The position numbers and the translations under genes were made by a program. This document shows positions 1-6,599 of a stretch of DNA of 8,700 nucleotides, one piece after another. The notes below the pieces were generated by a model, which saw only the letters and a list, made by a program, of their open reading frames with translations, ran no database searches and was not told where the DNA came from. The number at the start of each line of letters is the position of its first letter. Position 1 is the stretch's first letter. This DNA is from Bacillota bacterium (GTDB taxonomy: Bacteria > Bacillota > Dethiobacteria > Dethiobacterales > Dethiobacteraceae), in contig DUUE01000226.1 of the NCBI GenBank assembly GCA_012841735.1, forward strand, positions 1 through 8,700. Direction: 5' to 3'.

Positions 1-1084
1 ATACTCGGATGTCCTGGTGCGGGAAGCCATTTTGCGCGAAATTGGGCGGGGCGGCCAGGTATATTTCGTTCATAACCGGGTACAATCCATAGACAAATGG
101 GCGGCTCGCCTGGCCAGGCTGGTGCCGGAAGCAAAGCTGGCGGTGGCGCACGGACAAATGCCGGAAGCGCAGTTGGAAGAAGTGATGATCGCCTTTCTGG
201 AAGGGGAGTATGATGTGCTGCTGTCCACCACCATTGTGGAGGCGGGCCTGGACATCCCCAATGTCAATACCATCATCATTCATGATGCAGACAAATTCGG
301 TCTGGCCCAACTGTACCAGTTGCGCGGCCGTGTGGGCCGTTCCAACCGCATTGCTTACTGCTACCTAACCTATCAGAAGGACAAAATCCTGACGGAAGCG
401 GCGGAAAAAAGACTGCATGCGGTAAAAGAGTTTACAGAACTGGGGTCGGGCTTTAAAATTGCCCTGCGGGATTTGGAAATCCGCGGTGCCGGCAATATTC
501 TCGGTCCGGAGCAGCATGGGCATATGCTGGCGGTAGGCTTTGATATGTATATCAAACTGCTGGAGGATGCCATCAGGACATACAAGGGGACAAAATCCGA
601 AAGGCAGCTCCCGCCACGGGTTGAAGTTCAGGCGGACGCTTACCTGCCGGCTAGTTATATTTCCGATGCCCGGCAAAAAATTGTCTTTTACCAGAAAATA
701 GTAGAACTCTCCTCCATGGCGGAAGTGGCAGAGGCCAGGGAAGAATTAAGCGACCGGTACGGACCGCTGCCGCCGCCGGCGGAAAACCTGCTGCTTGTGG
801 CCCACTTGCGTTTACTGGCACAGGAACTGGGTATCAGCAGCATCAGCGAGGAAAAAGAAGACCTTCTGCTGCGCATTACGGCCGGTAAATTTGACGGGAA
901 TACGCTTCTGCAGTATGCAAGACGCCGGCAGGGGCGCCTCCAGTCCGCCGCCGGCAGGCAGTTTGTGCTTGCGTTCAGGCGCAAATTTGCCACTGCCGGG
1001 GAGAAATTAGGCTTTTTGCTGGAACGACTGCAGGAATTACAGGGTTTTGCGGGCAGCAGGCAAAGACAGGAGCAGAAAACATGA
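1..1084 (+). CDS. mfd: Transcription-repair coupling factor Mfd, C-terminal part (5' end outside window)
   Basis: Mfd is a cytoplasmic SF2 translocase that pushes stalled RNA polymerase off damaged DNA and recruits UvrA. The reading frame is open from base 2, giving 360 visible residues of a protein usually about 1150-1180 long. Visible in order: the helicase motif IV region (GGQVYFVHNRV), motifs V and VI (STTIVEAGLDIPN, then QLYQLRGRVGRSNR), the TRG translocation motif (EFTELGSGFKIALRDLEIRG followed by GNILGPEQHGH), and a C-terminal D7-type regulatory domain starting near PRVEVQADAYLP. The internal GTG at 17 is not a start: coding sequence upstream of it reads YSDVLV, which fits the family. 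The gene ends in TGA at 1082. No convincing terminator follows; the sigma-G-like spoVT promoter begins about 45 bases later. Identity is near certain; only the N-terminal UvrB-like and RNA polymerase-binding domains are out of view. Confidence 0.97.
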   Translation, partial: YSDVLVREAILREIGRGGQVYFVHNRVQSIDKWAARLARLVPEAKLAVAHGQMPEAQLEEVMIAFLEGEYDVLLSTTIVEAGLDIPNVNTIIIHDADKFGLAQLYQLRGRVGRSNRIAYCYLTYQKDKILTEAAEKRLHAVKEFTELGSGFKIALRDLEIRGAGNILGPEQHGHMLAVGFDMYIKLLEDAIRTYKGTKSERQLPPRVEVQADAYLPASYISDARQKIVFYQKIVELSSMAEVAEAREELSDRYGPLPPPAENLLLVAHLRLLAQELGISSISEEKEDLLLRITAGKFDGNTLLQYARRRQGRLQSAAGRQFVLAFRRKFATAGEKLGFLLERLQELQGFAGSRQRQEQKT

Positions 1085-1128
1085 GAATTATGAAAACAGT
1101 TTCTTCCAGAAGCGGGAAAAGCTTTGTA

Positions 1129-1159
1129 TGAATAAAAAAATTCCCCCTGAAGTATACTA
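1129..1159 (+). promoter_or_regulatory. Sigma-G-like promoter of spoVT
   Basis: TGAATA at 1129-1134 and TATACTA at 1153-1159 are separated by 18 bases. The sigma-G consensus, as I recall it from B. subtilis, is TGAATA, 17-18 bases, CATACTA, so the -35 matches fully and the -10 at 6 of 7 positions. B. subtilis spoVT is a sigma-G gene expressed in the forespore, so sequence and gene identity agree. A sigma-A reading is poorer because no TTGACA-like -35 lies at the right distance. Inference from sequence only. Confidence 0.65.
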
Positions 1160-1211
1160 TCACTAGAGGTTAAGACTGTAATTCCATGCAGAAAAAGGAG
1201 GGGAAGTCTGC

Positions 1212-1766
1212 TTGAAGGCCACAGGAATTGTACGCAGGATTGATGACCTGGGACGCGTTGTTATCCCGAAAGAGATTCGCAGGACGCTGAAAATCCGTGA
1301 AGGCGACCCTTTGGAAATTTTTGTCGACCGGGACGGGGAAGTGATCCTGAAAAAATATTCGCCGATTGGTGAACTTGGCGATTTTGCTCAGGAGTATGCC
1401 GACTCTCTTTATGAAGCAATGGGGCATATTGCTCTCATTGCCGACAGGGATACAATTATCGCCGTCGCAGGTGCGCCCAAGAAAGAGTTTATGAACAGAC
1501 CGCTTTCTCCTGCTGTGGAAAAAGTGATGGAAACACGGAAAAGTATCCTCATTAGCAACACTGCCGAACATAAGTATTACAAGGAAGCTGATGAAGACGG
1601 CGTTCCCAAGTTTGTCACGGAAGTGATTGCTCCGATCATTGCCGAAGGGGATCCCATTGGCGCTGTTATTCTGGGGACTAAAGACAAGGATGTGAAAATG
1701 GGCGACCTGGAAATGAAGCTGGTAGAAACAGCGGCAGGATTTCTTGCCAAGCAAATGGAACAATAA
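1212..1766 (+). CDS. spoVT: Stage V sporulation regulator SpoVT (AbrB family)
   Basis: SpoVT is a DNA-binding regulator that tunes sigma-G-dependent genes in the forespore and affects spore cortex, coat and germination properties. The 184-residue product is close to the usual ~178. Residues 1-50 form a swapped-hairpin SpoVT-AbrB DNA-binding domain (GIVRRIDDLGRVVIPKEIRR, then an EGDPLEIF strand). Residues about 55-180 form a GAF-like domain typical of SpoVT and absent from AbrB, which excludes AbrB or Abh. The start is TTG at 1212, with AAGGAGGGG at 1196-1204 as ribosome binding site. It is transcribed alone, from the sigma-G-like promoter upstream to a hairpin at 1798-1830. Confidence 0.96.
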   Translation: MKATGIVRRIDDLGRVVIPKEIRRTLKIREGDPLEIFVDRDGEVILKKYSPIGELGDFAQEYADSLYEAMGHIALIADRDTIIAVAGAPKKEFMNRPLSPAVEKVMETRKSILISNTAEHKYYKEADEDGVPKFVTEVIAPIIAEGDPIGAVILGTKDKDVKMGDLEMKLVETAAGFLAKQMEQ

Positions 1767-1797
1767 AACAATAATAGGAAAACTCCGGCACTCCGGA

Positions 1798-1830
1798 AAA
1801 GAAGCAGTGACATAATGTTACTGCTTCTTT
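1798..1830 (+). terminator. Hairpin terminator after spoVT
   Basis: AAAGAAGCAGT pairs exactly with ACTGCTTCTTT, and the stem extends inward through a G-U pair toward the AT-rich loop, giving about 13 pairs in total. The 3' arm ends in TTT but a long T tract is lacking, and the 5' arm begins with AAA, so the element could act in both directions. It separates spoVT from the next gene. Confidence 0.65.
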
Positions 1831-1878
1831 GCATATAGAGGGCGGGGAGATTGTCTCTTTCCGGTTATTTTTTTATTG

Positions 1879-1887
1879 TGTTATAAT
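1879..1887 (+). promoter_or_regulatory. Extended -10 vegetative promoter for the flippase-mazG unit
   Basis: TGTTATAAT is a perfect extended -10 element (TGnTATAAT) in an AT-rich stretch 40 bases before the TTG start at 1928. No good -35 lies 16-18 bases upstream (TTCCGG or TTTCCG), as is tolerated with an extended -10. This suggests sigma-A transcription beginning near 1894. Confidence 0.5.
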
Positions 1888-1927
1888 AATATAGATTTGT
1901 AAAAATAAACGCCGGCGGGGTGAGAAT

Positions 1928-3547
1928 TTGACCAGACAGTCTATTGTCCGGGGAGCGGCCATTCTGACGCTGGCAGCGCTCTTTGTCCGTATCGTGGGAG
2001 CATTTTTCCGGATTGCCCTTGCCGCCCTGATTAAAGATGAGGGCGTCGGTCTTTACCAGATGGCTTATCCCGTTTACAGCACCCTGCTTGCCATCTCCAC
2101 GGCAGGCATACCCACCGCCATTTCCAAACTGGTTTCGGAAAACCTGGCGCATGGTAATTATCGCGGTGCATACAGGGCTTTCCGGATTGCCCAAACGATG
2201 CTGGCCGTCTCCGGCCTTGTAATTTTCGCTTTCATGTTTTTCGGTGCCAATATTTTTATTTCCGTATTCAGGCTGGATCCGCGGGCATATTTACCGGTAG
2301 TGGCCATGTCGCCGGCCGTTTTTTTTGTTACACTGATGTCCGCTTATCGCGGTTTTTTTCAGGGACAGCAGCAAATGCTGCCTACCGCCCTTTCCCAGAT
2401 TACGGAACAGCTGGGCAGGGTAGTTTTTGCCCTGGTTTTGGTCCTGCTTTTTCTGCCGTCGGGGCTGACGCATGCTGCGGCGGGGGCAAGCTCCGGAGCG
2501 GCGGTGGGGGCTTTTCTCGGCCTTGCCGTGCTGCTTGTGGCCTGGTGGCGGCAAAAAAAATTCTTTCTGGCGGAAATTGGCAGGCAGGTTCTCCCGGACC
2601 GGCAAAGTGCCGCCGGTATTGTGGTGCGTATTCTCTCCCAGGCAGTTCCCATAACCCTGGGCAGCCTGGTATTGCCGCTTATCAGCCTGGCCGACCTGGT
2701 CCTGGTACCGCAGCGCCTGGCTGCCGCCGGCTTTGACAGTGCCAGGGCAACTGAACTGTACGGCCAGTTGACCGGCCTGGCAACTCCCCTGGTACATATT
2801 CCCACCATCATGACAACGGCATTGGCCGTTTCCCTTGTTCCCGCCATTTCCGAAGCTCTCGCCCTGGGCAGGAGCAGGCTGCTGCAGGAACGGGCTTATC
2901 TGGCGGTCCGGGTAACGCTGCTTTTGGGCATTCCCTGTGCCGCCGGGCTTTATCTTTTGGCCGACCCTATCTGCCTGCTGCTGTATAATAACGGGGAAGC
3001 TGGTTCGGTCCTCTCTGTGCTGGCTTTGGGCGTTGTTTTCCTGACTCTGTACCAGACAACTTCCGGGATTCTGCAGGGTGTGGGCAGGACAATGGATCCG
3101 GTAGTCACACTGTTTTGGGGCGCTGTGGTCAAAACCGTCCTCACCTGGCTGCTGGCTGCCAATCCGGCTTTTCATATCCGCGGGGCGGCCCTGGCAACTG
3201 TTCTGGGATTTGCCGTGGCAGCTATCCTCAATCTGTACAGGTTGCAGGTGTTGACGGGCATGCCGCTGCGTGCGGGAGAAACATTGCTGAAACCGCTGGC
3301 CGCCGCCTGTGTCATGGGAGCGGCCGTCTATTACCTTTACCATAAGCTGGAGGCAGTATTTATTGCCCGCGGCCTCGGCCGTGCCGGCGATGCCGCCACC
3401 TGTCTCACCATTGCGGCAGGTGTCTGTATTTATTTTCTGATCCTTTTGCTGACAGGCGGTATTAAACGGGAAGACTTGCTTTTGCTGCCCAAAGCGGGGC
3501 CGCGCCTGGCCGCTCTGGCAGAGAAGCTTCATCTCATCAGGAGGTAA
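1928..3547 (+). CDS. yabM: SpoVB/YabM-type lipid-linked oligosaccharide flippase (MOP superfamily)
   Basis: This is a 539-residue polytopic membrane protein with roughly 12-14 hydrophobic segments, in the MurJ/SpoVB (MVF/PST) branch of the MOP superfamily. Members move lipid-linked precursors such as peptidoglycan lipid II across the cytoplasmic membrane. Hallmarks are the N-terminal GVGLYQMAYPVYSTLLAIS stretch running into TAGIPTAISKLVSE (residues ~38-71), and the central SAYRGFFQGQQQMLPTALSQ block followed by EQLGRV. B. subtilis has several paralogues (SpoVB, YabM, YkvU, MurJ/YtgP); position directly after spoVT points to YabM, but sequence alone does not settle substrate or paralogue. The start is TTG at 1928 with GGGGTGA at 1916-1922. 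It shares a transcript with yabN, whose ribosome binding site lies inside its last codons. A role in spore cortex synthesis versus growth cannot be decided here. Confidence 0.88.
   Translation: MTRQSIVRGAAILTLAALFVRIVGAFFRIALAALIKDEGVGLYQMAYPVYSTLLAISTAGIPTAISKLVSENLAHGNYRGAYRAFRIAQTMLAVSGLVIFAFMFFGANIFISVFRLDPRAYLPVVAMSPAVFFVTLMSAYRGFFQGQQQMLPTALSQITEQLGRVVFALVLVLLFLPSGLTHAAAGASSGAAVGAFLGLAVLLVAWWRQKKFFLAEIGRQVLPDRQSAAGIVVRILSQAVPITLGSLVLPLISLADLVLVPQRLAAAGFDSARATELYGQLTGLATPLVHIPTIMTTALAVSLVPAISEALALGRSRLLQERAYLAVRVTLLLGIPCAAGLYLLADPICLLLYNNGEAGSVLSVLALGVVFLTLYQTTSGILQGVGRTMDPVVTLFWGAVVKTVLTWLLAANPAFHIRGAALATVLGFAVAAILNLYRLQVLTGMPLRAGETLLKPLAAACVMGAAVYYLYHKLEAVFIARGLGRAGDAATCLTIAAGVCIYFLILLLTGGIKREDLLLLPKAGPRLAALAEKLHLIRR
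3539..3545 (+). promoter_or_regulatory. Ribosome binding site of yabN overlapping the upstream stop codon
   Basis: AGGAGGT, a near-perfect Shine-Dalgarno sequence, spans the last sense codons of the flippase gene and the first base of its TAA. The ATG follows 6 bases later at 3552. This arrangement supports cotranscription and probable translational coupling. Confidence 0.8.
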
Positions 3548-3551
3548 AAGC

Positions 3552-4997
3552 ATGAAAACAATTTATGTGGTCGGCCTGGGGCCGGGAGAACCGCAGTCTG
3601 TGACGCTGCAGGGGCTGGCGGCACTGCAGCAGGCAAAGCGCGTTTATGCGCGGACAAAGCACCATCCCGGACTCCGGATTCTGCACCATTACCGTATCCC
3701 ATACAAAGCACTTGACATTTTTTATGAAAAAGGCTGCACATTCAGTGAAACATACCGGAATATTGCCCGTTATGTTTTACGGGCTGCCTGCCGCTTTGGT
3801 GAAGTTGCTTATGCCGTCCCCGGCAGCCCTTCCTGTGCGGAAAAAACAGTACAACTTATCCGTAAACAGGCCGGCCGTTATGGCATCACCTGCCGGATAC
3901 TCCCGGCCGTCTCCTTCCTGGAAGCTGTCGCCGCGGAATTGCAACTGCCGCAGTTGACCGCTTTGCATGTTGCTGATGCGTTGCAGCCGGAGAGTCTCTT
4001 GGCCTGCCCGGAAAAATACAAAGTCATCATTCAGGCTTACAACAGGCAGGTGGCCTCAACTGTCAAACTGCAACTGCTGTCCCTTTACTCCCCGGCGCAC
4101 CCGGTCACAGCCATCCGCGGGGCAGGTTTAAAAAGGGGCAAAAAAGTGGCCACCATACCGCTTTATGCCATGGATCGCCTGCCTTTTATCGACCACCTGA
4201 CAACTTTCTGCCTGCCGCCGCGCCAAAAACACGGACTGCATGACCTGTTGCAGGTGATGCGGAAATTGCGTGGTAAGGGAGGCTGCCCGTGGGACAGGGA
4301 ACAGGACCACCGGTCACTGAGACCATATCTGCTGGAAGAAGCTTATGAAGTGCTGGGCGCCCTGGAGAAGGGCGATATGGACGAGGTATGTGAGGAACTG
4401 GGGGACCTGTTGCTGCAGGTGGTTTTTCACAGTGAAATAGCGGCGGAAGAAGGGCACTTTACTTTTTATGACGTGGTGGCGGGCATTACGGAAAAACTGA
4501 TCCGCCGTCATCCTCATGTTTTTGCCGGTGCAAAAGCGGAAAACGTCGTCGCCGTGCTGCGCAACTGGCAGCAGCTGAAAAAGGCGGAGAAAAAGGAGCG
4601 CAGGTCACTTTTTACCCTGGAAACGTTCCTGCCTGCACTGCTGCGGGCGCAAAAGCTCCAGCGGCAGGCGGCATCGGTCGGTTTCGACTGGCCGGATATT
4701 ACGGGAGCCTGGGACAAGCTCCAGGAAGAGTTAAAAGAGTTAAATGATGCATACAAAAATGACGGTGAGGCAAGAATAGAGGAAGAACTGGGAGATTTGC
4801 TCTTTGCCGTGGTCAATGTGGCGCGTTTTCTGCAGGTGGATGCCGAGCAGGCACTGGCTGCCAGCACGCAAAAATTCTTTAACCGTCTCCGTTTTGTGGA
4901 GGAGAAGGCACGGGCAGAAGGAGGAGAAATGTCATCTTTTCCCCTGGCGAAACTTGACGAATGGTGGGAGTGCGCAAAAAAGCATGAATCTGGCTAA
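3552..4997 (+). CDS. mazG: YabN: tetrapyrrole methylase-like domain fused to MazG NTP pyrophosphohydrolase
   Basis: The 481-residue fusion matches B. subtilis YabN in plan. Residues 1 to ~215 resemble the SAM-dependent corrin/porphyrin methylase fold (VVGLGPGEP at 6-14; YAVPGSP at 87-93), though no tetrapyrrole substrate is known for this fusion. Residues ~225-481 are MazG, which hydrolyses (d)NTPs to the monophosphate and pyrophosphate and so removes aberrant nucleotides. The first MazG repeat has GGCPWDREQDH from 243, the metal-binding EEAYE at 262-266 and EELGD at 281-285, followed by HPHVFAG. The second repeat keeps EELKEL and EELGD at 411-415. All expected acidic metal ligands are present, so activity is likely. 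It is the second gene of the unit begun by the flippase. Location is cytoplasmic. Confidence 0.94.
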   Translation: MKTIYVVGLGPGEPQSVTLQGLAALQQAKRVYARTKHHPGLRILHHYRIPYKALDIFYEKGCTFSETYRNIARYVLRAACRFGEVAYAVPGSPSCAEKTVQLIRKQAGRYGITCRILPAVSFLEAVAAELQLPQLTALHVADALQPESLLACPEKYKVIIQAYNRQVASTVKLQLLSLYSPAHPVTAIRGAGLKRGKKVATIPLYAMDRLPFIDHLTTFCLPPRQKHGLHDLLQVMRKLRGKGGCPWDREQDHRSLRPYLLEEAYEVLGALEKGDMDEVCEELGDLLLQVVFHSEIAAEEGHFTFYDVVAGITEKLIRRHPHVFAGAKAENVVAVLRNWQQLKKAEKKERRSLFTLETFLPALLRAQKLQRQAASVGFDWPDITGAWDKLQEELKELNDAYKNDGEARIEEELGDLLFAVVNVARFLQVDAEQALAASTQKFFNRLRFVEEKARAEGGEMSSFPLAKLDEWWECAKKHESG

Positions 4998-5019
4998 AAA
5001 ATCAGATATTTAGGCAGGA

Positions 5020-5048
5020 TTTCCAGTTTCTTTCGCGAAATATGGAAA
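5020..5048. repeat. Nested inverted repeat upstream of hup
   Basis: A perfect 10-base dyad TTTCGCGAAA (5031-5040) is flanked by TTTCCA (5020-5025) and TGGAAA (5043-5048), which are also mutually complementary, with spacers of 5 and 2 bases. It lies between the yabN stop and the hup ribosome binding site. It could be an operator or an mRNA hairpin; no T tract follows, so it is not a typical terminator. Confidence 0.45.
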
Positions 5049-5091
5049 AGTATCTCGTCACATAAATTCTGGTAACAGGAGGGAATTTCTG

Positions 5092-5364
5092 GTGAACAAA
5101 TCCGAACTTATCGGTCTTGTTGCGGAAAAAGCGGGCATGACAAAAAAAGACACAGAAAAAGTAGTAAATGCAGTTTTTGACGGAATTGGCGAGTCTCTGG
5201 CCAAAGGTGATAAAGTCCAGGTAATTGGCTTCGGCACTTTTGATGTGCGGGAACGGAAAGCACGCGAGGGCCGCAATCCGGCAACGGGTGAAAGTATTAA
5301 GATCCCTGCCGTAAGAGTTCCGGTGTTTAAAGCAGGAAAAGCACTGAAGGAAAGCGTGAAATAA
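5092..5364 (+). CDS. hup: HU-family DNA-binding protein
   Basis: HU is the small dimeric nucleoid protein that bends and compacts DNA. The 90-residue product has the standard length. It opens with the helical dimer region (NKSELIGLVAEKAGMTKKD), carries the family signature GFGTFDVRERKAREGRNPAT at 46-65, and has the arm-tip proline in RNPATG (P63). It ends in VPVFKAGKALKESVK. The start is GTG at 5092 with AGGAGGG at 5078-5084. The gene has its own strong terminator. It lies 94 bases after yabN; a promoter is expected in that gap but I see none that is convincing. HU rather than IHF is favoured by the sequence and by the synteny. Confidence 0.97.
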   Translation: MNKSELIGLVAEKAGMTKKDTEKVVNAVFDGIGESLAKGDKVQVIGFGTFDVRERKAREGRNPATGESIKIPAVRVPVFKAGKALKESVK

Positions 5365-5381
5365 ACAAAAAAATACATTTG

Positions 5382-5415
5382 AGTTAGGTCGGACAGGCCT
5401 AACTTTTTTCTTTTT
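5382..5415 (+). terminator. Rho-independent terminator of hup
   Basis: AGTTAGGTC (5382-5390) pairs with GGCCTAACT (5396-5404) as 9 base pairs with one U-G, around a GGACA loop. It is followed by TTTTTTCTTTTT. Stem, small loop and T tract are all present, so this is a strong call. Confidence 0.92.
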
Positions 5416-5442
5416 CCGGTTTTGAGCCTGCCTGCGGCTGCG

Positions 5443-5450
5443 CATACTAA
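5443..5450 (+). promoter_or_regulatory. Possible sporulation-type -10 element before the spoIID-like gene
   Basis: CATACTAA begins with CATACTA, the sigma-G -10 consensus, and also resembles the sigma-E -10 (CATACAnT). It sits 32 bases before the ATG at 5483, in a gap bounded by the hup terminator, so a promoter must lie here or the gene depends on readthrough. No matching -35 is seen at the expected spacing, hence low confidence. Confidence 0.3.
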
Positions 5451-5482
5451 CAAAGAGCCAAATATCCAAGGGAGGCAAGAAA

Positions 5483-6499
5483 ATGAGCATGAAAAAGCAT
5501 CAACTGGCACTGGCAATACTTGTGGCCTTTCTTCTGACAGTGGTGACAGGCTGCAGCTGGTTCCGGCGGGCACCGGAAAAGATGCCCCTGCCTGAAAACA
5601 AAGGGAGAGAAAGAAAGCCTGCACCGCAGGTAACCGTCCCGGACCCAATCAACCGGGGGGCACGCCAGGAGCCGGAACTGAAAGTATACGTGGCAGATAA
5701 AGGACAAATACAAACCATGAAATTTGAAGATTATATACAGGGTGTGGTGGCTGCGGAAATGGACCCGCAGTGGCCGCAGGAAGCACTGGCGGCACAGGCC
5801 ATTATTGCCCGCAGCTTTACACTGCAAAAAATTGCCGAGGACGGCGGAGTACCGTCCCGCAATGCGCATGCTTCCACCGATATAAAAGAGTTTCAGGCGT
5901 ATAATGCATCCCGGATCAATGACAATGTGCGCGAGGCGGTGAACAGTTCCCGGGGACAGGTTGCCGTCTATGGTGATGAATTTATCCGGGGGTGGTTCCA
6001 TGCCTATGCCGGTCCGCGCACCGCCCTGGCACCGGAAGGACTGGAGTACAAGGGGCCCAATCCTCCCTATATCCGCATTGTGGACAGCCCGGCAGGCGAC
6101 ACCATTCCTGAGGAAGAAAAGGACTGGCAGGTGTCATATCCTTTAAGCCGGATCCGTGCAGTCACCAGGGAAATTACGGGAAAAGACCCGGGAAAAGTGG
6201 AGAAAGTGGAGATTGCCGCCAAAGGCCCTTCCGGCAGGGCAACGCGCCTGCGTGTCAACAATGTGGAAGTTTCCTGCCCCGAGCTGCGCCTGGCCCTGGA
6301 CAGCACTAAAATGCGGTCAACTTATATTACGGCGCTGAAAATTGAAAACGGGCAGCTGGTAATGCAGGGCAGCGGTTACGGACACGGTGTGGGCATGTGC
6401 CAGTGGGGTGCACGCAGCCTGGCCGAAGAAGGCAAAAGTGCCGGGGAAATTGTCCGCTATTACTACCACAATATTGAGATCGTCCGGTTATGGGATTGA
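5483..6499 (+). CDS. SpoIID/LytB-domain lipoprotein, putative peptidoglycan lytic transglycosylase
   Basis: SpoIID-family enzymes cleave peptidoglycan strands lacking stem peptides; SpoIID itself works with SpoIIP and SpoIIM during engulfment, and LytB modifies autolysins. The 338-residue product is about SpoIID length. Residues 1-24 are a lipoprotein signal (basic MKKH, hydrophobic core, lipobox VTGC with Cys24). A Pro/Arg/Lys-rich linker spans ~28-64. The SpoIID domain begins at ~66, with YIQGVVAAEM at 84-93: Glu92 aligns with the glutamate known to be essential in SpoIID. The C-terminal GYGHGVGMCQWGA (298-310) is the family signature. The central motif reads WFHAYAGPRT (171-180) where relatives usually have something like FHSTSGGRT. 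SpoIID usually has a simple N-terminal membrane anchor, so a lipobox is unusual. Ribosome binding site AAGGGAGG is at 5468-5475. The gene stands alone between two terminators. Whether it acts in engulfment, germination or growth is unresolved. Confidence 0.87.
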   Translation: MSMKKHQLALAILVAFLLTVVTGCSWFRRAPEKMPLPENKGRERKPAPQVTVPDPINRGARQEPELKVYVADKGQIQTMKFEDYIQGVVAAEMDPQWPQEALAAQAIIARSFTLQKIAEDGGVPSRNAHASTDIKEFQAYNASRINDNVREAVNSSRGQVAVYGDEFIRGWFHAYAGPRTALAPEGLEYKGPNPPYIRIVDSPAGDTIPEEEKDWQVSYPLSRIRAVTREITGKDPGKVEKVEIAAKGPSGRATRLRVNNVEVSCPELRLALDSTKMRSTYITALKIENGQLVMQGSGYGHGVGMCQWGARSLAEEGKSAGEIVRYYYHNIEIVRLWD

Positions 6500-6531
6500 C
6501 GGTTTGCCGCCGGACCTTGCTGCCGGCAAGA

Positions 6532-6562
6532 AACTTGTCGCCTACAGGCGGCAAGTTTTTTT
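6532..6562 (+). terminator. Rho-independent terminator after the spoIID-like gene
   Basis: AACTTGTCGCC (6532-6542) pairs with GGCGGCAAGTT (6547-6557), 11 base pairs with one U-G, around a TACA loop, running directly into TTTTTTT. The call is strong. It isolates the spoIID-like gene from the yabP unit. Confidence 0.92.
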
Positions 6563-6571
6563 CTGCCTGCG

Positions 6572-6599
6572 TCATAAAATCTTGTCCACTTCATAGTAT
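6572..6599 (+). promoter_or_regulatory. Sigma-E-like promoter of the yabP-yabQ unit
   Basis: TCATAAA (6572-6578), 13 bases, then CATAGTAT (6592-6599). The sigma-E consensus as I recall it is KMATATT, 13-15 bases, CATACAnT. The match is partial at both elements (5 of 7 in the -35, CATA and the final T in the -10) with correct spacing. In B. subtilis yabP and yabQ are sigma-E genes expressed in the mother cell, and here the terminator just upstream requires a new promoter. Confidence 0.5.

Noticed and set aside
1170..1763. Minus-strand open frame covering spoVT (197 codons)
   Set aside because: SpoVT on the + strand is unmistakable, and the antisense translation has no recognisable domain.
1776..1797. 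CCGG-cact-CCGG short hairpin between the spoVT stop and the longer stem
   Set aside because: Only about 4-5 pairs and no T tract; it is minor next to the 1798-1830 hairpin.
2291..3553. Long open frame on the minus strand opposite the flippase gene (420 codons)
   Set aside because: Its composition (rich in Gln, Gly, Arg, His) looks like the antisense shadow of a hydrophobic, GC-rich gene, and the + strand frame has clear family motifs, a ribosome binding site and synteny.
5447..6001. Minus-strand frames opposite hup and the spoIID-like gene
   Set aside because: They overlap well-supported + strand genes, terminators and ribosome binding sites and show no coherent protein features.
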